Origin: WQXF01 sp031553615
Lineage (GTDB): Bacteria > Bacillota > Clostridia > Christensenellales > Aristaeellaceae
Direction of reading: 5' to 3'
NCBI GenBank assembly: GCA_031553615.1
Contig: JAVBLJ010000007.1
Span: 1-64,000 of the forward strand
DNA: 64,000 nt
The notes below the pieces were generated by a model that saw nothing but the letters and a program-made list of their open reading frames with translations, made no database searches and was not told where the DNA came from. The position numbers were made by a program, and so were the translations under genes. Every line of letters starts with the position of its first letter. Within the stretch, counting starts at the first letter, position 1. Below are positions 1-8,362 of the stretch, in pieces.

Positions 1-840
1 ATTGAAGAAGAAAACGGCAACCCCTCTGCGGATGTATGGTTCGGCGGCACCACCGATCCCTACAACGAGTGCGCCGCCAAGGGCCTGCTAGAGCCCTATG
101 CCGCCGTCAATGCCTCCCACCTGCTGGGCGATATGTACAAGGATAAGGACGGCAACTGGCACGGCATTTACAAGGGAATCCTGGGCTTCATGGTCAATAG
201 CGAAGAGCTGACCCGCCTGGGCCTGGAAGCCCCCAAGGATTGGGCCGACCTCATCAAGCCCGAATACAAGGGCCTCATCTGGCTGAGCAACCCCAACACC
301 GCCGGCACCGCCAAGCTGATCATCAACACCATGGTGCAGATGATGGGCCACGATGAGGCCATGGCCTACTTCGTGGAGCTGGATAAGAACGTTGCGCAGT
401 ACACCAAGAGCGGCTCCGGCCCCTCCAAGAAGGTGGGCGTGGGCGAGTGCGTCATCGGCGTGGGCTTCCTGCACGATGGCATCACCCAAATCCTGGATGG
501 ATACGACAACATCGAGCTGATCATCCCCTCCAGCGGCACCAGCTTTGAAGTCGGCGCGACGGCCATCTTCAAGGGCGCGAAGCACCCCAACGCGGCCAAG
601 CTGTGGATCGAGTTCGCCCTGAGCCCGGATTGCGTCAACATCGCCAAGGAAAACGAGAGCTTCCAGTTCCTGTTGCTCGACAACGCCGAACAGCCCAAGG
701 AAGCGACGGAATTCGGTCTGGATCCCGACAACGTAATCGCCTATGATTTTGCGGACGCCAAGGCCAACACCTCCAAGTACGTGGAAGATTTCTTTGCCGC
801 CCTGGGCGCGGCTGCGGATGCCCGGTTTAAGACCGAGTAA
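1..840 (+). CDS. ABC transporter substrate-binding protein, iron(III)/2-AEP type (5' end missing)
   Basis: The reading frame is open from base 1, so the signal peptide and start lie outside the window; 279 codons are visible, ending in TAA. Phrases such as ADVWFGGTTDPY near the left edge and a later GVGFLHDG..I match the type 2 periplasmic-fold binding proteins of the FbpA/AfuA/PhnS group, which deliver ferric iron, 2-aminoethylphosphonate or similar small ligands to a membrane permease. The two genes that follow on the same strand encode a fused double permease and a PotA/FbpC-like ATPase, the usual gene order for this importer class. The ligand cannot be read from the sequence. Family assignment is firm, substrate is not. 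Confidence 0.85.
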   Translation: MEEENGNPSADVWFGGTTDPYNECAAKGLLEPYAAVNASHLLGDMYKDKDGNWHGIYKGILGFMVNSEELTRLGLEAPKDWADLIKPEYKGLIWLSNPNTAGTAKLIINTMVQMMGHDEAMAYFVELDKNVAQYTKSGSGPSKKVGVGECVIGVGFLHDGITQILDGYDNIELIIPSSGTSFEVGATAIFKGAKHPNAAKLWIEFALSPDCVNIAKENESFQFLLLDNAEQPKEATEFGLDPDNVIAYDFADAKANTSKYVEDFFAALGAAADARFKTE

Positions 841-858
841 ACACCCCGAAGAGCAACC

Positions 859-897
859 AAGCGGAGGATGGCGCCACAAACGTCGTCCTCCGCTTTC
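859..897 (+). terminator. Intergenic hairpin between binding protein and permease genes
   Basis: A 10-bp stem (AAGCGGAGGA at 859-868 and its complement at 886-895) closes a 17-base loop and is followed by only a short TCT. With such a weak T tract it is better read as a partial terminator or mRNA-stabilising hairpin that lets the binding protein be made in excess over the permease, a common arrangement in ABC operons. That role is inferred. Confidence 0.55.
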
Positions 898-957
898 TAG
901 CTGTTTGGCGGCCTACCCGCGGGCTGTTCCAGAGTGAATCAAAAGGGGGGGATCGAT

Positions 958-2685
958 TTGGCTTCCGCCGCGTCCCAAAGTGCTCGTCTGAATCGCAAGA
1001 AGTTTTTTGGCGATCCCATCATGGTATCCACCATCGTGGTGCTGTTGATTTTCCTGCTCTTATTCATCGTTTATCCGCTGGCGACGCTGCTGATCGATAG
1101 CGTACTGGTGAAGGGCGAGGGGCTTACGCTCGCCATCTTTTCCCGTGTGCTGAGCTTCAGCGTTTTTCGCAAGGCGTTCACCAACACGCTGCAATTGGGC
1201 CTCATCACCGGCGTAGGCTCCACTCTGCTGGGTCTCCTGTTTGCCTACGTGGATGTGTATGTGCGCGTGCGTTTCAAGGCACTTAAGAAGCTGTTTGATG
1301 TGGTATCCATGCTGCCGGTGGTGTCGCCACCCTTCGTGCTTTCGCTCAGCATGATCCTGCTTTTCGGCAAGGCCGGGCTCATCACCCGTTCGCTGCTGGG
1401 CTATTACGATTCGAACATTTACGGCCTTCACGGCATCGCCATTGTGCAGACGCTCACCTTCTTCCCGGTTTGCTATCTGATGCTCAAGGGTCTTTTGAAA
1501 AACATCGATCCCGCGTTGGAGGAAGCGAGCCGGGATATGGGGGCCAGCCGCTGGAAGGTGTTCACCACCGTGACGCTGCCCCTGCTGCTGCCCGGCATCG
1601 GCAACGCGCTGCTGGTCACGTTCATCGAATCGGTGGCCGATTTCGCCAATCCCATGATCATCGGCGGCAGCTTCGATACATTGGCCACCACCATCTATCT
1701 GCAGGTAACGGGCGCGTACGACAAGGTGGGTGCGGCGGCCATGGCGGTGGTGCTGCTTTCGCTGACGCTGGTGCTGTTCCTCATTCAGAAGTATTATCTG
1801 GAAAAGCGCACGGTGGCCACCCTTTCGGGCAAGGCCAGCCGCGCACGCATGCCCATTTCCGATAAAAGCGTGACCGTGCCGTTGAGCGTGCTATGCGGCC
1901 TGGTCTCCACGTTCGTCATCCTGATGTACGTGAGCATCCCCTTCGGCGCGCTGTTCAACCTATGGGGGCGCGATTACTCGCTGACGCTCAAGCATTTCCA
2001 ATACATGTTCAAGTATCGCGGGCTCATCGCGTTCCGCGATTCCTTCGTGCTCAGCCTCATCGCTTCGCCCATCACGGCGCTGCTTTCCATGATCATCAGC
2101 TACTTGGTGGTTAAAAAGAAGTTCCGGTCGAAGGCATTCATCGAATTTGTCAGCATGCTGGCGATGGCGGTGCCGGGCACGGTGTTGGGCATCGGCTACA
2201 TCCGTGGGTTCGCGGGCGGCGTGATGGGCACCGGCTTTTTGCAGGGGCTGTATGGATCGGGGGCCATCCTCATCATCGTGTTCATTGTGCGCAGCCTGCC
2301 TGTGGGCACGCGCAGCGGCATTTCCGCCCTGCGGCAGATTGACAAATCCATCGAAGAGAGCGCGTACGATATGGGCGCGGGCAGCGGCAAGGTGTTCACC
2401 TCCGTCACCCTGCCCCTGATCAAGGATAGCTTCTTCAGCGGACTGGTCACCACCTTTGTGCGATCGATCACCGCCATCAGCGCCGTGATCCTGCTGGTTA
2501 CGCCGCAGTTTTTGCTGGTGACCACCCAAATTAACGAGTTCGCCGAGAAGGGCAAGTACGGCGTGGCCTGCGCTTATGCTACCATATTGATTTTGATCGT
2601 GTACGCCTCGATCACGCTGATGAACCTGTTCATGCGCCGCTTTGGCACCAGCAAAAAGCTCAAGGGAGGCTCGGACGATGAGTAA
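958..2685 (+). CDS. ABC transporter permease, FbpB/ThiP-like fused double permease
   Basis: An integral membrane protein of 575 residues made of two permease halves. Each half carries the cytoplasmic EAA loop that docks on the ATPase: EEASRDMGASRWKVF in the first half and EESAYDMGAGSGKVF in the second, with about six hydrophobic helices around each. This internal duplication is typical of iron(III), thiamine and AEP importers, so no second permease gene is needed. I place the start at TTG 958 because a run of A and G (940-951) sits at correct ribosome-binding distance; an in-frame GTG at 934 would add eight residues but has only a poor site. The stop overlaps the start of the ATPase gene by eight bases, indicating translational coupling. 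Confidence 0.88.
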   Translation: MASAASQSARLNRKKFFGDPIMVSTIVVLLIFLLLFIVYPLATLLIDSVLVKGEGLTLAIFSRVLSFSVFRKAFTNTLQLGLITGVGSTLLGLLFAYVDVYVRVRFKALKKLFDVVSMLPVVSPPFVLSLSMILLFGKAGLITRSLLGYYDSNIYGLHGIAIVQTLTFFPVCYLMLKGLLKNIDPALEEASRDMGASRWKVFTTVTLPLLLPGIGNALLVTFIESVADFANPMIIGGSFDTLATTIYLQVTGAYDKVGAAAMAVVLLSLTLVLFLIQKYYLEKRTVATLSGKASRARMPISDKSVTVPLSVLCGLVSTFVILMYVSIPFGALFNLWGRDYSLTLKHFQYMFKYRGLIAFRDSFVLSLIASPITALLSMIISYLVVKKKFRSKAFIEFVSMLAMAVPGTVLGIGYIRGFAGGVMGTGFLQGLYGSGAILIIVFIVRSLPVGTRSGISALRQIDKSIEESAYDMGAGSGKVFTSVTLPLIKDSFFSGLVTTFVRSITAISAVILLVTPQFLLVTTQINEFAEKGKYGVACAYATILILIVYASITLMNLFMRRFGTSKKLKGGSDDE

Positions 2686-3754
2686 GCAAAGCAAGGGGGT
2701 TGTGCTGGATCACCTCTCCAAGGTGTACCGCGACCCCAAGACAAACCAGGATTTCTATGCGGTTCGCGATGTGTCCATCGCCATGGAACCGGGCAGCTTC
2801 GTGACGCTGCTGGGGCCCAGTGGCTGCGGAAAGACCACCACGCTGCGCATGATCGCCGGGTTTGAGAGCCCGGACGAGGGCGAGGTGTACCTGGGGGGCG
2901 AAGCGATCAACGCGCTGCCGCCCAACAAGCGGGATACCGCCATGGTGTTCCAAAGCTATGCGCTGTTTCCGCACTACAATGTGTTCGACAACGTGGCCTA
3001 CGGGCTGAAGCTGCGCAAGCTTCCCAAGGCCGACATCGAGCGGCGCGTCGGCGCGATACTGGATTTGGTGGAGCTTGAGGGCATGGAGCAGCGCATGACC
3101 AACCAGCTTTCCGGCGGGCAGCAGCAGCGCGTGGCGTTGGCGCGAGCGCTGGTGGTGGAGCCGGGGGTGTTGCTTTTCGATGAACCGCTCTCCAACCTGG
3201 ACGCCAAGCTGCGCGTCGCCATGCGCACCGAGATTCGCCGAATCCAGCAAAAGCTGGGCATTACGGCGATCTACGTGACCCACGATCAGAGCGAGGCCAT
3301 GTCCATCAGCGATCAGATCATCATCATGAACAAGGGTGTGATCGCCCAGGTGGGTAGCCCTATGAATATCTATTACCATCCCGCCAATGAGTTTGTGGCG
3401 GATTTCATTGGCGAGGCCAACTTCCTGGAGGGCGTGGTGGAGCGCATGGAGGGCAGCGAATGCATGGTGCAGGTGGGCGGAAAGAGCGTGGCCGTGGAGA
3501 CCGAGATGCCGCGTCAGCCCGGCGATGCGTGCAGAATCGTGCTTCGGCCCGAGGCGATCGCCCTTGGAACCCGGGGCCTGTTGCCCTGCCGGGTGGAGCT
3601 TAGCTGCTTCATGGGCAGCTACCAGAATTACCATGTGCGCGTGGGCGACACCTTGGTGAAGATCGCCGACAACTGCCCGGTAAACAAGAGGATATACGCC
3701 GTGGGCGAGGAAGCGTTCATCAGCTTTGAAAAGGAATGCGCGCACCTGCTGTAA
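2678..3754 (+). CDS. ABC transporter ATP-binding protein, FbpC/PotA-like
   Basis: A 358-residue ATPase that powers the importer encoded just upstream. Walker A is GPSGCGKTT (residues 46-54), the signature is LSGGQQQR, Walker B runs into DEPLSNLD, and the switch histidine is in YVTHDQ. About 110 residues after the nucleotide-binding domain form a TOBE-type regulatory domain, as in FbpC, PotA and MalK. The start chosen is ATG 2678, with AAGGGAGG eight bases before it; an upstream ATG at 2642 lies inside the permease gene and has no ribosome site. Gene order (binding protein, permease, ATPase) supports a single-substrate importer operon. Confidence 0.92.
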   Translation: MSKQSKGVVLDHLSKVYRDPKTNQDFYAVRDVSIAMEPGSFVTLLGPSGCGKTTTLRMIAGFESPDEGEVYLGGEAINALPPNKRDTAMVFQSYALFPHYNVFDNVAYGLKLRKLPKADIERRVGAILDLVELEGMEQRMTNQLSGGQQQRVALARALVVEPGVLLFDEPLSNLDAKLRVAMRTEIRRIQQKLGITAIYVTHDQSEAMSISDQIIIMNKGVIAQVGSPMNIYYHPANEFVADFIGEANFLEGVVERMEGSECMVQVGGKSVAVETEMPRQPGDACRIVLRPEAIALGTRGLLPCRVELSCFMGSYQNYHVRVGDTLVKIADNCPVNKRIYAVGEEAFISFEKECAHLL

Positions 3755-3802
3755 TCGCTCGGCGCGCGCATCGGGGCATTTTGGGTTTCGGTTGCGGCAG
3801 GC

Positions 3803-4102
3803 TCATTCCCGCTCCTGCACGGTCACGCGCACGGTGTCGCCGGGTTGCTTGCCGATCTTGGCGCGGATGTCCTTCAAAATGCCCAGGATATAGCATACCG
3901 ACCCATCCGGGTTCTGGACACCCATGTTGACGACACTGCCCTCGTACAGCACGCCGTCGAAGGTGGCGCGCACTTTGACGCGCCCCTTGCCAAACTCGGC
4001 GCGTACGTCGTAGGGGAATAGCACGAATGCGCCGCCCTTGTTGGGCGCATCGGGCTCGGCGGCCTGGATCATGGCCTCGTATTCGTAGATTTTTCCGTTC
4101 AT
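3803..4102 (-). CDS. DUF1905 family small protein
   Basis: A 99-residue protein with the pattern of DUF1905: a short beta-rich domain with YEYEAMI near the start, FPYDVRAEFGKGRVKV in the middle and a GDTVRVTV segment near the end. The family has no established biochemical role; it often stands alone or fused to YdeI-type domains. An AT-rich ribosome site precedes the ATG (AAAAAGGGGGCC just upstream on the minus strand). It is convergent with the ATPase gene and divergent from the winged-helix gene, so it is probably its own transcription unit. Confidence 0.75.
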   Translation of the reverse strand: MNGKIYEYEAMIQAAEPDAPNKGGAFVLFPYDVRAEFGKGRVKVRATFDGVLYEGSVVNMGVQNPDGSVCYILGILKDIRAKIGKQPGDTVRVTVQERE

Positions 4103-4227
4103 CGAGGTGGCCCCCTTTTTATCGAATCATCAGCGATTAAAGCAGCAAGACGCGAATCATCACAGCGCGATTCACTGGGTCAGTATACAGCTTCGGAAGC
4201 GGATTTACCATCCGTAGAATAGGGGAA

Positions 4228-5241
4228 ATGAGTTTGAGAGCGACTATGGATGAGAAGAATTTGACCGAGCGGATCATTCGCCAGCGCATGCATGGGCAGT
4301 TTCTTTCGCGCGCTTGCGAGGATATCACCACGCTTTCCCACGAGCTGATGGGGCTGCACAGCTGGTTTTACCGCAACGTTCCTTTCTCGGCGCTGATCCG
4401 CGGTGCGGACATTCGCGGCTGGAAGACAGCGCTCACAAAGACTTGGCTCTATCGTGGAACCCTGCACGGCGTGGTGTTCGAGGATTTACCGCAGCTATTG
4501 GCCCTGCATGCTGGGGGAACCTACCTTGCGCGCTTCTACGGCGATGATGTGATCGCCTCGTTTGCCGAGGAAGTGCTGCGCTACATGGAGGATGGCGTCT
4601 TTTCGCGCGCTGAGTTCCGCCGCATATTTGCCGATACGCACGATGCGCAGTTCATCGATATGATGTTTTCGCCATGGGGCGGCATATTTGTGCACCTGGC
4701 GCGAATGGGCAGGGTCGCGTTCCGCGATATGGCCAGCCGCGATTTTGATCTGATTGATGCGGAGCCGACGCAGACCTTCGAGGAGGTGCTGCCCGAGCTG
4801 TTGCGCCGGTATTTCGCTGCATACGGCCCCGCAACCTTGGCCGACGCGGCCCTATTCTTCGGCCTCTGGAAGGAGGACACCAAGGAGCTGCGCAAGCTGC
4901 CCCTGGATGAGTTCGAATGCTTCGAGCTCAAGGGCCGCAAGTACTATTCCTGCGGCGAGCCGGAAAGTGCCGATATCCCGGAGCTCACGCTGCTTTCGGG
5001 CTTCGATCCTTTCATCGTATCATACGCAGAGCGCAGCGCGGTTTTGCCGGAGGAATACAAGAGCCGGGTCATACTAAAATCCGGCATATGCAACCCCACC
5101 ATCGCGGTGAATGGGCGCGTCGCCGGTATTTGGAACATCAAGAACGATAAATCGATAGTAGAGTTTTTTACCGAGCAGCCCAAGCGGCTGGAGGCCGACG
5201 CCTTTGCGGGGGTAGAATCAATCCGCTGGCGCGTGCGGTGA
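4228..5241 (+). CDS. AlkZ/YcaQ-like (HTH_42) winged-helix protein
   Basis: A 337-residue protein resembling the HTH_42 (DUF1006) superfamily, whose studied members AlkZ and YcaQ are DNA glycosylases that unhook interstrand crosslinks. The C-terminal half has the family hallmarks LLSGFDPFIV and the later NPTIAVNGRVAGIW. The N-terminal region aligns around MGLHSWFYRNVPFSALIRG, where AlkZ enzymes carry a catalytic Gln-x-Gln (YcaQ Gln-x-Asp) pair; here the corresponding stretch appears to read His-Ser-Trp, so glycosylase activity is uncertain. The start may be ATG 4228 (AGGGGA lies too close, one base away) or ATG 4246 (GAGAG upstream). No operon partner. Confidence 0.72.
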   Translation: MSLRATMDEKNLTERIIRQRMHGQFLSRACEDITTLSHELMGLHSWFYRNVPFSALIRGADIRGWKTALTKTWLYRGTLHGVVFEDLPQLLALHAGGTYLARFYGDDVIASFAEEVLRYMEDGVFSRAEFRRIFADTHDAQFIDMMFSPWGGIFVHLARMGRVAFRDMASRDFDLIDAEPTQTFEEVLPELLRRYFAAYGPATLADAALFFGLWKEDTKELRKLPLDEFECFELKGRKYYSCGEPESADIPELTLLSGFDPFIVSYAERSAVLPEEYKSRVILKSGICNPTIAVNGRVAGIWNIKNDKSIVEFFTEQPKRLEADAFAGVESIRWRVR

Positions 5242-5322
5242 ACGGTGCGCCCGGAGGCGCTAAGCCCTATGGATTGCACGAAGAATGCGAGCCCCGCCTT
5301 GGCTAGGTGCGGGTTCGCTGTG

Positions 5323-5811
5323 TTATTCGGGGCGCTGATAGTATCCGATGCTCTCCGGGGCATCCCAGGGGCTGGTCACTTGGGCTTGGTGGCTTACGAG
5401 GCGGTACCGCTCTCCCTCCAGCGCTTTTGGGATGGTCACCAGGGCTTCGAGCTGCCGATCCGCGCCCATGGGCACGACGATGCGGATCATCCACTCGCCG
5501 CTGTCCTCGTCGATCACGGCACCGCCGCCTTGCCCCAGGGTCATCAGGCGATCGACGTACGCAGCCACATCGCCGTTTGAATCGGCTCGCGCCTGCTCGA
5601 GCTCCGCATCCAGCGCTTTCAGGTCGCGCTGCACCTGCACGGCGGCTTGATAGTAGCTGAGGGTGGCCGCCGCGCTCTTTTCGTTGAGCACGCTATCGAC
5701 CTGCACTACGGCCAGGGTGAGCACCGCCAGCACCGCCATGCACAGCACCACAAAGATCATCATGAGTGAGCTCATGCCGGGGCCGATCCGGTAATCAAAT
5801 CCGGTTTTCAT
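5323..5811 (-). CDS. Pilin-like membrane-anchored protein of secretion cluster
   Basis: A 162-residue protein with one hydrophobic segment near the N-terminus (about residues 13-35) followed by a helical, Gln/Ala/Glu-rich stretch and a compact C-terminal domain ending YYQRPE. The layout (short cytosolic tail, one membrane helix continuing into a helix, globular tail) is that of minor pilins or pseudopilins, but no prepilin-peptidase glycine-phenylalanine site is present. It is the last gene of a minus-strand series, and its ATG overlaps the stop of the preceding gene by four bases. Function is inferred from context only. Confidence 0.6.
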   Translation of the reverse strand: MKTGFDYRIGPGMSSLMMIFVVLCMAVLAVLTLAVVQVDSVLNEKSAAATLSYYQAAVQVQRDLKALDAELEQARADSNGDVAAYVDRLMTLGQGGGAVIDEDSGEWMIRIVVPMGADRQLEALVTIPKALEGERYRLVSHQAQVTSPWDAPESIGYYQRPE

Positions 5812-6248
5812 GGGCGCACCTCCTGCGGGGCAAGGTAGCTGGCCACTGGCAGCGATACCAGCGGAGCCTCCGCATCGATAGCAGGGGCGGCGATTGCCGC
5901 AAATACTTGCACATCTGCCTCGACCAGGCGGCCCAGCACAGCGCTCGGCTCAGGCGCGAGCGCGATGCGTACGCGAAACTCGCCATCGGGCGAAAGCTGC
6001 GCGAAAGCGCCATCGGTCTCCCGGGTGAAACCGGATTGTTCCAGAAATTCGGCGGGTGTCTCTTCGCCGGAAAGCAGCTCCGCCCAATCCGAAGCCACGA
6101 TCCAGGCGCGCTGCTTGCTCGCGTTGGAGTGGCTTTTGAAGTAAGCGCCCACGAACACTTGCGTGATCGTCACCGCAATAAGGGAGAAGAACAGCACGAC
6201 GACGATTAGCTCCATCAGCAGCACATTGCCCTTGCTTGAGTGTTGCAT
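5808..6248 (-). CDS. Prepilin-like protein (pseudopilin)
   Basis: A 146-residue protein starting with a short basic leader ending in Lys-Gly, followed by NVLLMELIVVVLFFSLIA, which is the signature of a type IV prepilin or type II secretion pseudopilin: cleavage after Gly, a hydrophobic alpha-helix and an early glutamate. The glutamate here is the sixth residue after Gly rather than the usual fifth. The rest has no recognisable domain. It lies between two other single-helix proteins and downstream of a GspF/PilC-type membrane protein, so it is probably a minor subunit of a pilus-like or secretion pseudopilus. Confidence 0.7.
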   Translation of the reverse strand: MQHSSKGNVLLMELIVVVLFFSLIAVTITQVFVGAYFKSHSNASKQRAWIVASDWAELLSGEETPAEFLEQSGFTRETDGAFAQLSPDGEFRVRIALAPEPSAVLGRLVEADVQVFAAIAAPAIDAEAPLVSLPVASYLAPQEVRP

Positions 6249-6264
6249 GGCTCTCCTCCTTCCC

Positions 6265-6774
6265 TCAACGCGCGGCGGCGCGCAGCCGCAGATGCAGCGG
6301 GAACGTCCGCCCTTCCAGGGTTTTCAGCGTAAGCGAGAGCAGGTTACCTTCCTGCTCGATGGAAAGCGCCGACACATCCACGATGTGCATGCCCTCCTCG
6401 GGGCCCCAATCGTCGCCACGGTACACGAAGTGCTCGTATACCGCGCCGCCTTCGCCCTCCGGATTCGGGAGATAGTAGATGCGCGTCTCGTAGGGCGAAC
6501 CGTCGATCCATTGTTTCAGCAGCAGCGAGGGGATGCCGTGCCATTCCTCCACGGCCACCGCATCCACCGCGTCGGCGGCGCGCACCTTGTTGGCGATGTA
6601 ATTCAGGGAGGTCCGCACCTTTTCGTTCGACTGCGTGTCTTGCACGGCGTTCTGATAGGCCCCTACGCCAATCAGCACCAGCAGCAGCGAGAACACGGCA
6701 TACAGGCCGATGAGCAGGAAGATGAAAGCCGAACTGATGCTGTGCTTTTCGCCTGTGCGCAATGCTTTGCTCAT
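6265..6774 (-). CDS. Membrane-anchored pilus/secretion protein (DUF4860-like)
   Basis: A 169-residue protein with a single long hydrophobic helix (about residues 14-41) and a C-terminal domain predicted from its pattern to be beta-rich (YYLPNPEGEG, VYEHFVYRG, SLTLKTLEG). The pattern resembles DUF4860-type proteins found beside Clostridia pilin genes; I recognise this by layout, not by certain motif. It is the third gene counted from the end of the cluster, with a four-base overlap to the gene before it. Likely an accessory pseudopilin. Confidence 0.55.
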   Translation of the reverse strand: MSKALRTGEKHSISSAFIFLLIGLYAVFSLLLVLIGVGAYQNAVQDTQSNEKVRTSLNYIANKVRAADAVDAVAVEEWHGIPSLLLKQWIDGSPYETRIYYLPNPEGEGGAVYEHFVYRGDDWGPEEGMHIVDVSALSIEQEGNLLSLTLKTLEGRTFPLHLRLRAAAR

Positions 6775-7196
6775 CCGGCCTCTCCTTCTTCCACAGTCTC
6801 TTTCTCGTGAATCTCTTTTTGTTCAAGCGCTTTATCCGTCGCCTCTTGTTCTTGCGTCGCGGTCGCGCTGGCCGCATTCGCCAGGGCGACCTCGATATCG
6901 GGCATGATGTTGGGGGCGATGACTTGGAAATCCACCGTGAACTTGCTTTGGTTTACCTGCACGCCGTAGTTTTCGGTCAGGTATGCCAGCGTGGGGGGAT
7001 AGCGCCCCTCCACCGAGAAGCAGGTCACCGTCGCATGCCGCAGAGTTTCCGCCAGCCGCACCGCCTGCTCCGCATCTACCCGTGCCTCCATGCCACCGAA
7101 CACTTGCATAGCCAGCACAATGAGCAGCAGAAACAGGGCCGCAGAGACCGCTAACCGTGCGTAACCCTTTTTCTGCTTGATGTCGTACAGCTGCAT
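6771..7196 (-). CDS. Membrane-anchored pilin-cluster protein
   Basis: A 141-residue protein: basic N-terminus, one membrane helix (about 16-34), then CFSVEGRYPPTLAYLTENYGV, a pattern seen in small proteins encoded beside clostridial GspF and pilin genes. The C-terminal 30 residues are acidic and rich in Glu and Lys, likely disordered. Its ATG is preceded by a GGGGGCGAGGC ribosome site on the minus strand. It follows the GspF-type gene by 39 bases and overlaps the next gene, so it is in the same transcript. Confidence 0.58.
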   Translation of the reverse strand: MQLYDIKQKKGYARLAVSAALFLLLIVLAMQVFGGMEARVDAEQAVRLAETLRHATVTCFSVEGRYPPTLAYLTENYGVQVNQSKFTVDFQVIAPNIMPDIEVALANAASATATQEQEATDKALEQKEIHEKETVEEGEAG

Positions 7197-7235
7197 AGCC
7201 TCGCCCCCTTTTTCGTGGTCGGAATAAAGGTCGGA

Positions 7236-8312
7236 TTAAATGATCGAGGTCATGATGCTCACCATGGGCAGCATCACGGCCATCAGGATAGCGCCGATGA
7301 TGACGGTGAGCACGATAACCATCGAAGGCTCGATGATCGATACCAGGCGCGAAAGGTCGTCGTCCATCTGCTGCTGATAGATATCGGCGAGCTTTTCCAT
7401 CACCTTGTCGGTTTTGCCGGTCAGGAATCCAATCGCGATCATTTCGTTGTGCAGGGGATCGAACATGCCCACCGCTTCAATGGCGTCCGGGAAATCCTTG
7501 CCTTCGGCGAGCAATTGCTGGCAACGCTCCACCTTTTCCCGGCCGTGCGGATCGTCCATCACGCCGCCGATCAGCGAAAGCGCTTCTTCCAGCGGGAATC
7601 CGCTCTCCAGCATGAGCGCCATGTTGTAGGCGAAGCGCCGCGCGACCATGCACCCGCTCAGGCGGCGCACTGGGGGGAACACCTTGCCCAGCAAATCCAG
7701 CACCTGCTGGCGCTTGGAGGTGCGCATCAGCAGCGCCACAGCCAGCGCCAATAGCGTTACCGCCGCGGCCGCGATCAGCACCACGAAGCCCACGTTCATG
7801 CCGAAGTTCATCAGCGCGCTGGTCGTGCCGGATACCACCGCGCCCAGGCTGGCGTAGACCTCGCGGAAGATGGGCAGAACTTTGATGACCAGCACCAGGA
7901 TGACCACCGCCATCATGCCGATGAGACAGGCGGGATAAACTACCGCATGCTGTACCGAGCGCTTGATCCTGTGCTCGCGCGCGTAATAATCGCTCAGCGA
8001 GGACATCACTTGGTCGAGCTTGCCGGTCTGCTCGCCGATCTTCACCATTTGCACCATGTAGGGCGGGAAGAGACCGGCCTTCGCCAACGCTTCATGAAGA
8101 ATGCCCGTATCGCGCACCGACTCGGACATGGCGTTGAACGCCCCAGCATAGGGTGTGTTTTTGTAATTCCGGCACAAGGCCTCTACGCCATTGACCATCG
8201 ACACGCCGGAGCTCAGAATTAGCGCGATCTTTTCACAGAACATGCTCAGCGCATCCGGCAAAAGGGCATGCACCGACTTGCCGCGCCCTACGGCACCCTG
8301 CTGCGTCATCAT
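7236..8312 (-). CDS. Type II secretion system F (GspF/PilC-like) inner-membrane protein
   Basis: A 358-residue protein with the duplicated T2SSF domain: each copy starts with a helical cytosolic bundle (FCEKIALILSSGVSMVNGVEAL; RFAYNMALMLESGFPLEEAL) and ends with membrane helices, three hydrophobic segments in all. GspF/PilC proteins form the membrane platform that receives force from the assembly ATPase and pushes pseudopilins outward. The start is ATG 8312, seven bases after GGGAGG; an upstream in-frame start at 8396 has no ribosome site. No assembly ATPase (GspE), secretin or prepilin peptidase is encoded in this window, so those parts must be elsewhere. Confidence 0.88.
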   Translation of the reverse strand: MMTQQGAVGRGKSVHALLPDALSMFCEKIALILSSGVSMVNGVEALCRNYKNTPYAGAFNAMSESVRDTGILHEALAKAGLFPPYMVQMVKIGEQTGKLDQVMSSLSDYYAREHRIKRSVQHAVVYPACLIGMMAVVILVLVIKVLPIFREVYASLGAVVSGTTSALMNFGMNVGFVVLIAAAAVTLLALAVALLMRTSKRQQVLDLLGKVFPPVRRLSGCMVARRFAYNMALMLESGFPLEEALSLIGGVMDDPHGREKVERCQQLLAEGKDFPDAIEAVGMFDPLHNEMIAIGFLTGKTDKVMEKLADIYQQQMDDDLSRLVSIIEPSMVIVLTVIIGAILMAVMLPMVSIMTSII

Positions 8313-8362
8313 GTGGATTCCTCCCTGTTGTTCGATTTGCATGGCTTCGTGGCCTGAAAACG

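Noticed and set aside
5323..8312. Complete type II secretion system
   Set aside because: No GspE, GspD or prepilin peptidase in the window.
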